64,000 nt of DNA from Phlebiopsis flavidoalba. Taxonomy: Eukaryota > Basidiomycota > Agaricomycetes > Polyporales > Phanerochaetaceae. The DNA is taken from positions 992,001 to 1,056,000 of the forward strand of contig JAOCPU010000001.1 of assembly GCA_035772785.1 (NCBI GenBank), read 5' to 3'. A program made the translations under genes and the position numbers. Positions 12,020 through 22,399 of this stretch are shown piece after piece (positions within the stretch are counted from its first letter, which is position 1; each line of letters starts with the position of its first letter). The notes under the pieces were generated by a model, which worked only from the letters and a program-made list of their open reading frames with translations, was not told the origin of the DNA and searched no databases.

Positions 12020-12798
12020 ATGCGTGCGCGTGGATTCAAGTCCTCTGTATCAGCTCGAAGTCATTACGATACCTTGGCCTTGCCTCATAACGCAAGCAAA
12101 GGCCAAATCAAGGTATGACGGTTCATGGATTCATTCGAGTCCATGTCTCTGATTCGACAATAGTCCAGCTATTATAAGGTATGCATACATGTTTGTTACC
12201 TGAAGATGTCGCCCAGCCGACTGTATCCCATAGCTTAGCAAGAAAAATACCCACCCCTGATTTGAGCAACGAGCCAGCATCTAAAGAGAAGTTTCAGAAG
12301 GTTGGTGAGGCTTACGCTGTTTTGGGAGACGACAGAAAACGGTGCGCTCAACATCGAATGCTGTATGCACAAATCCTGATTGTCGCGGCCAGGCGGGGCA
12401 TATGACCGCTCTCTAGCGGAGGGTGCGGGCCCACGACATTATGCTGCATCTTCAGGACCGTCGCATACATCTGGATACTGGGATACGATGGCACGTCGAC
12501 GTCCTGGAGCAACGCACGCTTGGTCGTCCGCCAAGCGACCGGGGACGACACGGGATACCAGCATCCCAGATATCCGACCCACCACCGGGATCTTCACCCT
12601 ACACGCATCCTAAAGCAGGGCGCACAATATCATCAAGATCCGTTCGCCTCTTCTAACTTCAGAAACAACTCTAAGCCCTTTCAACCCACTGACGCGGACC
12701 ATGCCAACCGCGTCTCCGTATTTTGGCGAACGATGCAAGTGATTGGAATGGTTATGCTAATAGCAACGGTCGGTGGAGGTTACAGCGCGAAAGCTTGA
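12020..12798 (+). CDS. J-domain (DnaJ-like) protein with C-terminal membrane segment (frame-broken)
   Basis: Hsp40-type co-chaperone that would stimulate an Hsp70 partner, probably membrane anchored and possibly mitochondrial. A frame from the ATG at 12020 runs into SHYDTLALPHNASKGQIK (about 12055-12110), the start of a J domain, then an intron (about 12111-12165), SSYYK, a second intron (about 12178-12232), and LSKKNTHP...DLSNEPASKEKFQKVGEAYAVLGDDRKR (about 12233-12340). The HPD motif is broken by one extra C at about 12252-12261. The middle part is Gly/Ser/Arg-rich (SSGPSHTSGYW). The end (FWRTMQVIGMVMLIATVGGG, about 12720-12780) is a hydrophobic segment followed by the stop at 12796-12798. 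An upstream start carrying a presequence is possible. It converges with the tRNA-ribosyltransferase gene 116 bp away. Confidence 0.75.
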
Positions 12799-12913
12799 CG
12801 TTTCAGAATACCATCCACACGTAGACGGAATCATCTTGTACGATTCGCCGTACTCACGCTACATCTGACCCAATAGCAAGGGTGCTTCTTAGTGGAGAAA
12901 TAATGTATGTGCA

Positions 12914-14734
12914 TCACTCTCTATCTACTCCGATCTCTGCTTTCATCTCTCTAGCCAATCGGCCTTTACCACGCTCTCTTTCGACTTTTGCCCATTGCAA
13001 CTCTGCCTCGTTGAATATGGTGAGCCGTTCGTCGAAGGTTTCCTGGAACCGTTCCACTTCCGTACGGAAGGCGGCCCTGCCCGTCTGGTTCAGCCAGGAT
13101 TTTACGAATATCGGCGAAGAAACCGATCTACTACAGTGAGGTTGTGCATCGCCAAAAGAGTGTGTGAGGACATCTCGTGAGTGTGAAGAAGATGATGCAA
13201 ATATCCCGGGTGTAAGGAAGATTAGGTGTGGTCACGTCCCTGAGGATGAAAGGTTGTCGACCGCGCTGTTGGTTTATTGATGCTATCTTGTGATGTGACT
13301 GCGCCACGTAGCACGCAGCGCAGTGGCATACGTTCCTATGGTCTTGAGTAGCCTCATCTCCGACAATCCCCAGAGGTAGATGCTGCATCGAGGAACAACG
13401 ATGCTAGCCTGGAATGATCATGTGCGTATGCAACGCTGAACAAATTATGTCCGATATCGCGCCTGCCGTTATCGTGTCGGAGCGGGAGGTGCACAGGGCT
13501 GGCCTACGCTCGGCGGCACGGCGGAGACGCAGGGAAAACCGAAAATCGAGAGCGATTGCCTAAGTCAGCAGCGCGCCTGAGCAAAGGGGGCGTCGAATAA
13601 ATCTATACCCACGTCTCTGACGAGACGTAGAATCTCTTGAGGCGATTGAGGGGAGTGTACCAAAGCGAATCTTGTGTGAAGGTAACGGCGAGAGAGATGT
13701 TTCGAGCAATTCTGGTATGATGTCAGGTGAAGTCGCATCCCAATCCCTGTGCCGCGAGAGCTGCTCGCAGAGGAACGAGATCGAAACGTATCCAGACCAG
13801 TCCTTCGTCCAATGTCTTCAAGGGTTTTATGAGCTCAAGATCTTGTCGTTAAGTGTTCCGCGAGTCACGCAAAAGTGTTTTCCGCGAGACGCATTTTTTC
13901 AGCAAAACGCTTTTCGAGCCCTTTCGTCCTGGGCTTCTGGCCATATGAACTAGGACGGCGGTGCGGGAATGGGGAAGACCCATAAGCTCCTACAGACTTT
14001 TCCGAATCTTCAGAACGCAGTAAATCAGCAAGCCAAGCTGTCGACCGCCGCTCGAGACTCGGTTTCATGATGCGCCCTTACTGAGAATACGGAGGCGAAG
14101 TGAAAGGTGTGTCGGACAAGGCAGTGACCACATCTGCTTTACATGCTCGAATATAACGACTTCCACTGTGAGGGCGAGATCTGCCAAGAAGGTTTCAATC
14201 GATAATACGAGCGATACAATTTTGCCACACACCTTGCGCACACACAGCACACCTCTAATGCAAAAAACGCCGACACATGAGATCCTTTCCACATTTTGCA
14301 GGGCATCTCTGCTACCATCAGCAGGATCTCTGGCACAGAGCGACAGTATATGTTTCTCCGGTTTATACCCTAGGAATTCATGTAAGGGATGGGACCACCT
14401 TGCAGAGGGGGGGGGATGGGTGGGCTTCGATCGAGACTATGAACCTGTGGATTGAATGAAGGGGAAAAGACAGCGGCATGAAATCCCTTACAACGACTCG
14501 AAGGGGTAGCTGCACCCATCGTATAGATTCCGTGAGCTTCACATGATCTCTGGACAGGTGTGGTACTATGCCTCGAGAGGGTAAAGGTCGCGATTAATGC
14601 CGGGGGTTTTAATTTCGAGGGGGGAGCGCACCGTCTTCACGGCGAATGGGAGACGATGCCCAGTCTCTTGGACCAAGAACTAATGAGCTAGCCTGCGATA
14701 CCTGAGGTGATAGGCTAAAATTGAACGTGCCCAT
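12914..14734 (-). CDS. QTRT2: Queuine tRNA-ribosyltransferase accessory subunit 2 (frame-broken)
   Basis: Non-catalytic partner of the eukaryotic tRNA-guanine transglycosylase, which swaps guanine for queuine at the wobble position of GUN-anticodon tRNAs. The minus-strand start at 14734 gives MGTFNFSLSPQVSQASSLVL. Later pieces match the family in order: LQGGPIPYMNSLGYKPEKHI (about 14430-14360), CIRGV (about 14260), LSDTPFTSPPYSQ (about 14120-14080), STAWLADLLRSEDS (about 14050-14000), IKPLKTLDEGLVW (about 13840-13800), SPQEILRLVRDVGIDLFDAP (about 13650-13590), GYLHHLLHTHEMSSHTLLAMHN (about 13212-13145; this carries the zinc-ligand His region) and the C-terminal helix FRTEVERFQETFDERLTIF (about 13075-13015). 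Stop at 12914-12916. The Cys cluster expected before the His is only partly readable. At least eight frame changes. The catalytic paralogue is less likely because of the C-terminal coiled helix. Confidence 0.75.
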
Positions 14735-15790
14735 AGCTCTTCGCAGCGTCCGTAGCGGTCGTGTGCAGGGAGTGCAATAGGCGCTCGGCATACAAGTGGA
14801 GGTACAAGTCATGGTGATCGAGACAAAGTCAGGGTTACAGGCGGACAATATGATATTGCCATGTGCGCGCCATACATTTTCATAGTCTTTTAGATAAACC
14901 CCGTTTCGGCGACGATACCCGGCGTAGAGGGGGACCAGTATACAAGGAGATATTTAACGTGGCAAACATGTACATAGTCGAAAGCATATATTACGGGGTT
15001 ATACAATGAGCCGCAGGTATATAAGCAACTACATCAATCATCCTCCTCACCCCCGTGTTGAGCTTTAGCAACATCACTGCCGGAGTTCCGTCGTCTCTTT
15101 TTGGCCTTCGTGCCCACCTTGCTAGGATTTTGCAGCCCTGAAATTCGCGGATGCGACGAAGTTGACATTTATTCGTAGGGACGCCCCAATGACCCCCCCC
15201 CGTCTTGCCGAAGTGTACTAATTGACTGTCAGATAGACAGAGTACAACCACCGACATTATCTATAGGACTTTTTTGTGCGCCCAATCCAGAAGATTTTCC
15301 ATGGGCCCATTTTTGCATAGAATTTTGAAATGAACCGGTCGCGATTGGCAATCCCTCTCATGAGGGGGGGGGACGTACTCGACAAAGACCACAGGTCCCA
15401 CAATATCTACTAAGGCAGGCGGAAAGTAATAATAGAGTATCAATCCGCCAACAATGTAGTCACATTGATACCTTATCACACAACCTGGCCTGTTTCCGAT
15501 AAGCTCCTTCTCGAGTTGATTTACATCACAATAGAGGGAAACACTACTTCTCATCCTTAATTTATCAGACACATCTTTGAGGGTAATACGCCAATTCCTG
15601 GGATATTGTGTTCAAACGCTTTCCATAGCTTTCCTAGAAGTAACCCCTAGATAAGTCGGACACGCATTTTGTGTCGATTAGTTCAGTAGACCGTGTCCAT
15701 ATCGGCATTTTAATCGCTACTCGTCAAACGCAGACCCAGCACACCATCCGCTAAATTAGAGAAACCTCGGCACACTTTAGGTCTTTGTTA
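14735..15790 (-). CDS. Unassigned region with C-terminal piece of a basic nuclear-type protein
   Basis: On the minus strand about 15165-15034 reads NPSKVGTKAKKRRRNSGSDV followed by KAQHGGEEDD and a stop, which looks like the tail of a nuclear protein with a KKRRR localisation-like signal. It could be the last exon of the Clf1 gene that lies upstream on the same strand, or the end of a separate gene. Between 15260 and 15570 a 103-codon minus frame contains a hydrophobic stretch (YIVGGLILYYYFPPALVDIV) but shows no family motif and may be chance. The left end (14735-15030) is the 5' flank of QTRT2. Confidence 0.25.
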
Positions 15791-15799
15791 ATGCTTATT

Positions 15800-18400
15800 T
15801 TTTCTCTCAACTTCCTACACTGCGCGCAATTCCGTAAACACATCGTGCAAACACTCTCGCGAGGGTGCTTTCAAACCGTCTTCACCATCGACACCATAGG
15901 AACTTCCTCAAGACGTTCGCTCGTTCCACAGCGTTCTAGTTCGCTTGCGATTCGTGATCGTCTTGTTTGTGGGATTGAGCGTAGGCGGCGACCTGTTCTC
16001 TCTACCACCATCGTCTTTGTCGCTCCGTCGAACAAAGGGTAGCGTAGGATATCTCCAGACCTTGGACGTGGCCACTGACTGAAAGCCATTATTAGTAGCC
16101 CGTTCGCCTTTACAACGACCGAGCTTTTCTCTTCTCTCTCATCGCCTTCCTCTGTCTCGACAGGTCTATGTAAATGCCTTCCAGAGGAGCTCGCGGCATA
16201 GAAAGCTGCTGTTGAGGGACACGCCGAGTTCAAAGAGTTGGCCCGTGTCTCACGACTGAAGTCTTCGAGCTGAGTCTACAAATTCTGCGTACTTGATCCA
16301 TGCTGACGAGTTTCGACGGTCGAACTATGTGAAACATGAGCACCATTCGCACCTTGGATCACACCAAATCGGGCCTACGCATTAGGCATACTCTATGTAC
16401 TTCTCGTACAAAGTTCGCACGCGATCAACTCTCGAAGCTGTGAGTGGGACGTCAGATTAAGTCATATGAGCATGTTCGGAAGCTTACAGTCAAACTCCAG
16501 CTGGATTTACCCTTTAAACAGCGCCATCTCCATACTTGGACAACATACCAAATCGCTGCGCCTAGTGCTATTTTCTAGCCTTCCGCAGGGAAGACTCTAG
16601 TTGTCTGACTTCGAATCTGGGGTGTTGCGTTAAAGCAGCCAGAGCTTTGCGAAAGTGAACTGCTTATGATGAACCAGCTTTATGGCACGGTCGCTGATAA
16701 ATCTGACGGGCTCGATCGTAGTACCTACTATCATGGTTAGCGACGTGCAATCCACAGGATCGACAATCGTGCTCTCACCGGCTTGTGGTCAATCTCTTCA
16801 AAACAACGCATAGTTGAGACCATTAGGAATATATAACGACTCCAGATGTGTCTTCAGTCCTTCTCGCGGAGTTCTCGCTAGGCCCGGGGGCAACTTGCGC
16901 AACAGCCCTCTCGTACACTTCTCGTACTCGAGACTTATTATGGCCGCTTTGTTCGCCTCCTTCGGTCGTTACTGACTCCTTATCCTCCCTGAAGATCTTT
17001 GAGAGCGCCTTCTGTCCAGCCGAGCGTAATCAAACCAAAAGCGTCGTTAATTCCTGGCCGTCATGCGACAACTCATCTTCATACTGGGCAATGCGGCGCT
17101 TGACCCTAGAACGGTGGACTCTAAAGTCGTTTTCGTGCCGTGCTGCTTTTCGAATTTGGTGTATAGCGGTGTAGAGGGCAAGCTAGAATTTAGATACTCG
17201 TAGGTAATTGTAATCGAGACACAAACGCAAACTAGAAGCATTACGGGTAAGACACTGGGCTCTGTAGCGGAGGGAGGAAGGGATGACTTACCAAAGATTG
17301 TAGATAACGCGAGCAACGTTCATGATTCCTTTCAGGCGAGTTTCCATCTTCGCAAATGCGTTTGAACACCAGCTTGCGCCTTCTCCACTTGTTCTTCATC
17401 ATCGCCAAAGAACTCAAGGGCGGTCTGGAAAACCTCTCGCGCTTTGTCTAAACGATCACTGCGTTCTTCCTCGAACTTGCCCCATTTTAACCAGACGCGA
17501 GGCTCGGTCTTTCGAACAGCAACACCCAACGTTCGTATATAGCGCTCCGCTCTGTCCAGCTCGTTGTACCTCTGCTCCATCTTGATGTATGCCTGCCACG
17601 CCTTGTCCCTCTGGCTCCCCATTGCAATCCATCGTTCGAAGACCTGTCCGGGCTCCGGGTTACGTTCTGAAGGAGTTCTTCGAGGTACACATACTTGTAC
17701 TGTAACAGTTGGGTCGACCCATTTTTGATTTTTTTCTTTTTTTTTGGGGGGGAGCAAAGTGATTCAGCGCGATCGAAGAGGTTCCAAGAGCATGCTGAAC
17801 GTTTCGGCCCTTCAAACCTCCCTTTTCAAGCTTGTAGCTGAGCCATAGCTGTACGCTCCGTGGATTCTAGTCCAATGCTCGCTCGAAAACAGAGCGCGAC
17901 CGGGGGGGGGCATATTCTCCTTGGCTTGCCTATGCTCGTGCTCAGTTAGCTGGGGCTAGCAGTTGTCTCATAGATCGGCGTACCTCCCAGTTGGCCATAC
18001 ACTGTAACCACTCTTTTCTACTCGACAATCAGCGTAAGCTTACAAAGCTATGACATGGTTCGGTACGCACATGCTTCCCCTTGTTTGCCCGTATTCGCTA
18101 TCTCAAATTCTTCGCGCTTCCGGCCTCTGTACTCATGTAACTCCTCGAATCCTCGACTACGCTGCTTAGGCGCGCGAATGATGGGGATTACCCTTGCACG
18201 TTCTTGTGCTCTACGTCATGGGTTAGAATCGCGTCTGCAAAGACAGGGCAGGCAGAAGACTTGCATCCTCGCAAACACGAGCTGCTCCGCTGTGACCTTT
18301 GACCATAAGTTAGCAAACTAGGGTGACATGATGTAGTCCAATAGTGCTGACCTGAAATCGCAGCCGGGCGCCAGGCGCGTTCTTAATACTACGAAAAACA
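15800..18400 (-). CDS. CLF1: Pre-mRNA-splicing factor Clf1/crooked neck, HAT-repeat protein (frame-broken)
   Basis: Scaffold of the Prp19/NineTeen complex, made of tandem half-TPR (HAT) repeats, acting in the spliceosome. Minus-strand pieces follow the family order: IKN...FQ (about 18390), an intron, VTAEQLV (about 18293-18273), [16 protein letters not shown] (about 18155-18105), [13 protein letters not shown] (about 17860-17835), NVQHALGLFDRA (about 17803-17768), [10 protein letters not shown]...RQVFERW (about 17690-17630), [19 protein letters not shown] (about 17610-17553), [12 protein letters not shown] (about 17500-17465), [20 protein letters not shown] (about 17440-17380), [20 protein letters not shown] (about 17168-17107), CFEEIDHK (about 16795-16770), [12 protein letters not shown] (about 16675-16635), RTLYEKYIE (about 16425-16400), AWIKYAEF (about 16300-16275) and LLWKAF (about 16195). 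The last repeats (about 16100-15850) are poorly readable and the stop is not fixed. An A/C homopolymer cluster at 17712-17755 interrupts a conserved repeat. Order and number of motifs make the assignment secure. Confidence 0.9.
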
Positions 18401-18899
18401 ACAATATAAGACACGTCGCTGATATCAACGACCCCCCACTACGACATACTATACCGTGGTGGACCCATCCCGTCTTGCTACTTGTTGCAGAGGGCTTGAG
18501 GTCGCAATGTCTACATGATCAAAAGCGCGCGCAAAAGGGACCCCGAGCTGGGCGGCAACCTCTCAGAGCCATTACGTAAGCGTCCCTCGTCGTATTATTT
18601 CGGCATTGAGGGTTTTTATTGCTCCGTTCTCATGTCCAAACGCACAATGTTACAGTCGATGTGGTTTTAATTCAACTAGTATAATAACAAGATGACCATG
18701 CAAGCATGCTTTTGTACATCAAGACACGGAAACGTTCGGGGATCCCACGGAGCATCTGCAAAAAAGTTAGCATACGGACAGAGCGGTTAGAAGCACCCAA
18801 ATGGCCTGTAAACGAAAGTCAGCTTGCGTCAGAGAAACAGTCACTACTTAACCCGATTTTTTTTCCCTTTCTGCCGTGAGTTTTGAATAGGCATGAAGA

Positions 18900-19330
18900 T
18901 AGAAGCCTGGAACACAGTGACTACCCGCAAGCATTGAGGACAGGTCGCCAAATGTAGTCCCCCGTGTAGGGATCGTTCAGAGATTTTAGGGCGCGTCCTC
19001 GGAAAGGATGCGTACATATTTTCATTCCAACGCGCATAGCGCTTGGAGTCTGCAATAAATCCATAACGAGATGGTCGACTGGCAGGACAGGGCTGAGTAT
19101 ACCTAGTGAGTGAGGAGTATATCTGAAGGTATGTGTCGTCTTCTTCCTCCTCGTCATCGCGTACGTAAGAGCGCTTGGAACCCGTCGACAGAGTATGGAC
19201 GACGCCGTTGAGGGGTGATCATCGTCTTCAGACATCGCGGAAGCAACGGCATTAAGGAAGGGCTGAGTGAGGGTCGGCGGTCGAGTGGGGTCGTGTGGGT
19301 CGTCCTCATCTTCGTCGTACTCTCCCCATT
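18900..19330 (-). CDS. Unidentified acidic protein fragment
   Basis: The minus strand reads GEYDEDEDDPHDPTRPPTLT then QPFLNAVASAMSEDDDHPST (about 19320-19205), continues in another frame with RSYVRDDEEEEDDTYLQIYS (about 19172-19110), and ends with CTHPFRGRALKSLNDPYTGD-type sequence (about 19010-18950). The acidic composition and the consistent strand suggest real exons of one gene with frameshifts. I do not recognise the family. The fragment may join the minus-strand fragment near 20.4-20.7 kb. Confidence 0.35.
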
Positions 19331-20420
19331 CTTACTGCCACTTGTTTTGGCTTGGGGGGGGGGCTGGGAGGAGGGATTGGGTGCGGGTCATTCACAGTTA
19401 AATTTCCTGTTGTTAGGCAAGCTGTACCAGCCTTCCACTATCGCTCGGAATTATTTATTTTCTCATGAGCGTGAATTGAGTTAATACCGTAAGTGATGCA
19501 ACTTCGGTGATGTGTGTATCGGCTAACACAGTTTTAGATTCGATTGTCGCCGCTGTTTTATTTGTGGATCGTTTTTTTTTTCATGACTCCTGTGTTATTT
19601 GGATTCTCCATGTGTCCAGCCCAGTTCCGGTACACCTGATTCGCCGATCTAAAGAGTCGTCGTGTCGTGGGATCAACATCCGATTAGTTCCTTGCTACTG
19701 CCTTCGCCCAATTTCTGTTCGTCTATCGCTGGAAAGCTTAGTTTTTTTTTTTTTTTTTTTCTTAGTATTACCGGTTTTTCGGGAATTTTGTATTTTTTTC
19801 CGTGACAGTTGCTGTTGTCATGTTTGTAAGAGTAGGCTTAAAGAACTGATGATCCTAACAGTTACAAGGGAAGTACAGGTGTGCGTACTAGGCAATCATT
19901 TTTCCCGCCCAGCGGCCGTTTATGTGCTCTGGACCCAGCGCCCACGTCATCTGCTGTTGCTTCCATTGCATCGGGACCGTTCTGCGATTCTATGCGTCTG
20001 TTTGGTAAGGCTCATTGTAAATGCTTTGGAGTATTTCGTTGTTATGACACATGGATTCTGATTACGGTACTGGCCAGGGCACCGCCCACATCGTCCAGCG
20101 ATAGCTCGGTCTCAGTTAAGCCTGCGTCTTTCCATTCGTGTCAGGCATGGTCGCTCTCAAGCGTAGTGCAGGCGTTAGTCGTGTTATCTTCTGGGAGCTG
20201 GCTGTATGATGTGTCCTGCAGCTTGGATGTTTCTGCTCTGTCCGCATCGGATGTGTACTCAGACGGTTTCCTTTCAGTGTGGCGCCCTGCCGGCGGTTTT
20301 TTTAATACTCGGTGATTTTATTAGTGCCGCTTCAATTTCCCCCCACGACCACGCGCAGATGCTCCTTCAACAAGGGATTTGTCGTGCTTTGACGTCGGGG
20401 TGTTCCATCGGACTCTTTTT
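19331..20420. other. T-rich segment with long chance open frames
   Basis: The plus strand is rich in T, including a run of 19 T at 19742-19760 and several shorter ones, giving hydrophobic plus-strand translations (about 19507-20061) that look like composition artefacts. On the minus strand the same stretch is Lys/Arg/Ser-rich with frequent stops. Coding on the minus strand is possible, linking the fragments at 18.9-19.3 and 20.4-20.7 kb, but I cannot show it. Confidence 0.3.
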
Positions 20421-20422
20421 TT

Positions 20423-20683
20423 TTAGTCTCCCCTCGAGTGGCTGCTCAGCTCCATCAGGTTAATAGTCAATGCAAGTGACACCTTATCGGGCAAACAGGA
20501 CTTGTTCAGGGTATTTCGTCCTGTGTGGGTCGGCTCAACGCTTACCTCTCGATACGGCTTCCTGCTGTCAATGTCTTTGTCGTACATCTCCTGACGTTTC
20601 ATCTCCATTAGACGTTTGCGGGGGAGTCCTAAGTCTGGTATGTTTCCTTTAGTAAGATGGTATATAATCGTAAGTGAAAGCAA
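20423..20683 (-). CDS. Unidentified charged protein fragment
   Basis: An open frame of 86 codons contains LGLPRKRLMEMKRQEMYDKD and then SRKPYREVSVEPTHT, a charged and probably helical sequence of coding character. It continues in another frame below 20420 with RVRWNTPTSKHDKSL. I do not recognise the family. A T-run at 20792-20805 lies just upstream. Confidence 0.3.
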   Translation of the reverse strand: MLSLTIIYHLTKGNIPDLGLPRKRLMEMKRQEMYDKDIDSRKPYREVSVEPTHTGRNTLNKSCLPDKVSLALTINLMELSSHSRGD

Positions 20684-20699
20684 GGCGTCATACAGGGGT

Positions 20700-22395
20700 C
20701 TAAGTTCCGATTGGCTATCCGACTCATTAGGTACCTGCCCTCATCTGCCATGAGCCTTCTTCGCCAGCTTCGAACGATATCAGGCGAATAGCTTTTTTTT
20801 TTTTTTTGAGCCACTTGTTTCTCGCAAGAGAATAAGTAACGAGTGATGAAGCGAGGGGAGGCGACATGCGTATCGAATAGGCCCTGTCAAGTCAATCCCG
20901 TCATGTAATACGTTACTCGTGAAGTCAATTCGCGCGGCATGGATATTGTACTATAGGTATCAGCTTTGATTCATGTACTCGAATTCGGTGAGATCTTTTA
21001 CCTCTGATATCCATAAATCCAATCATAGGCTGTCGAGAAAAGAGTTCCGCATCAGCAGATGCCGTAGGTTGCAATTATCTCTATCCTCTTGACGGAATGC
21101 TTTCAAAAACATTGTTCAGGGGCTCATAGTACAGCATGTCCTGGGCCCGCCTGAGACATACTAAGCAGTACCAAATCAGAGTGCGGCACTACACTGCTAA
21201 GCCCGGGTGGATGCGTACGCACTGGGCGACTGCGGATCTAGACTTGGGATGAGGCGGGTTAAATAGCAGACAATCAATCCGTTTCGCTGATGACGAGAGG
21301 GATAATAGGACGCAGACAGGAGGAGGATCAATATATACCACCATCTGATATTTCGTGTGGGTCACCATGCGTAGGCTCTTCATGAGCTTCCACAGTCGTT
21401 TGAGTGTTGTCGTCGTAAGGCAGTTGCTCGTCTGAGCGTCATCTGCGCCAGTGGTCAGATCTTCCCATGTAGTGGCGACTTCGGAGCCGTCGACCTCGTC
21501 GGTCTGCGAGGCCTATGTTACTTTCTACAGCTTCGCTTTCGGGCGTCGACGATTGATCCCCGATAGTTTCTGAGGCTGAAAGCAGCCACAAACTATGTCT
21601 TCTGGGGGTATACGAGACCATCTTCTAGGTGGCTGCGGGCGCGTTCACTAGGATCTTGAACAACTGGGTTCTGTGCCATGGAGGAGGCCAGAGCGGAGAG
21701 GCCGGTGATTCGTGCGACACCTGCGATGATAGGGATGGGCGTGATGAATCGCCAGAAGGGGCTTTCCCGACGCTCTGGACGGACGTGCCATCGCAATCGG
21801 ACGCTGCCTGCGATCGCGGTGGCGAGGTATAATTTTCAGAGGAATGGTGCGATGACGGATACAAGGGACAATTCGGCTGCGGGTATTTGGGGAGACCGCG
21901 ACGTCTACTCACAATGGACTTTGATGACAACCTACGTAGTATGTTGAGACGAGGACTAAGCTCGCGGGGTCTCTCCGCCAAAGTCCGACATCCTCCAAGT
22001 TCGCAACCACATCGTTACCATAACTCTCATCCCCATCCCGCCATCTAGTCTATTTCGGTACTGTGTCGAAAAAGCGTACGTTAGGAATCCATGTCGATCT
22101 CCGACGGGTTTCCGAGTATTCGCGGGTGGTCAGAGGAAACGCTGTCCGTTCGCTCATTAGTCCGCCGTCCACTGGAAGCCATTCCCCCGGTGGAGGTGAA
22201 CCATCGGCCGATGCATAGTCAAAATCAGGCGTCAGAAGAATAGTCACAGCATTTGTGCTATCAGGTATTTCGAGGAGTGTCGTAGTGGACATATTGCTCG
22301 AGGTAGGGTGCAGGGAGGGCGTACGAGAACAAGTCGCAGCATCCTCGCCTCACAGAAAATGTCCACACTCGGCAGCGTCCGAAGTGTGATTGTGT
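20700..22395. other. No gene recognised; possible Ser/Pro-rich minus-strand exons
   Basis: Minus-strand frames at 21625-21981 (Ser/Pro-rich, 118 codons), 21593-21796 (FWRFITPIPIIAGVARITGL, weakly hydrophobic) and 22050-22292 (SPPPGEWLPVDGGLMSE) overlap in different frames. Some of this may be the 3' part of the adjoining AMP-binding gene or another gene on the same strand. I could not join the pieces into a known family. Confidence 0.3.
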
Positions 22396-22399
22396 CACA

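Noticed and set aside
19507..20061. Plus-strand frame of 184 codons with hydrophobic composition
   Set aside because: It follows a T-rich strand with homopolymer runs; the Phe/Val/Leu/Cys content comes from base composition, and no family motif or splice support is present.
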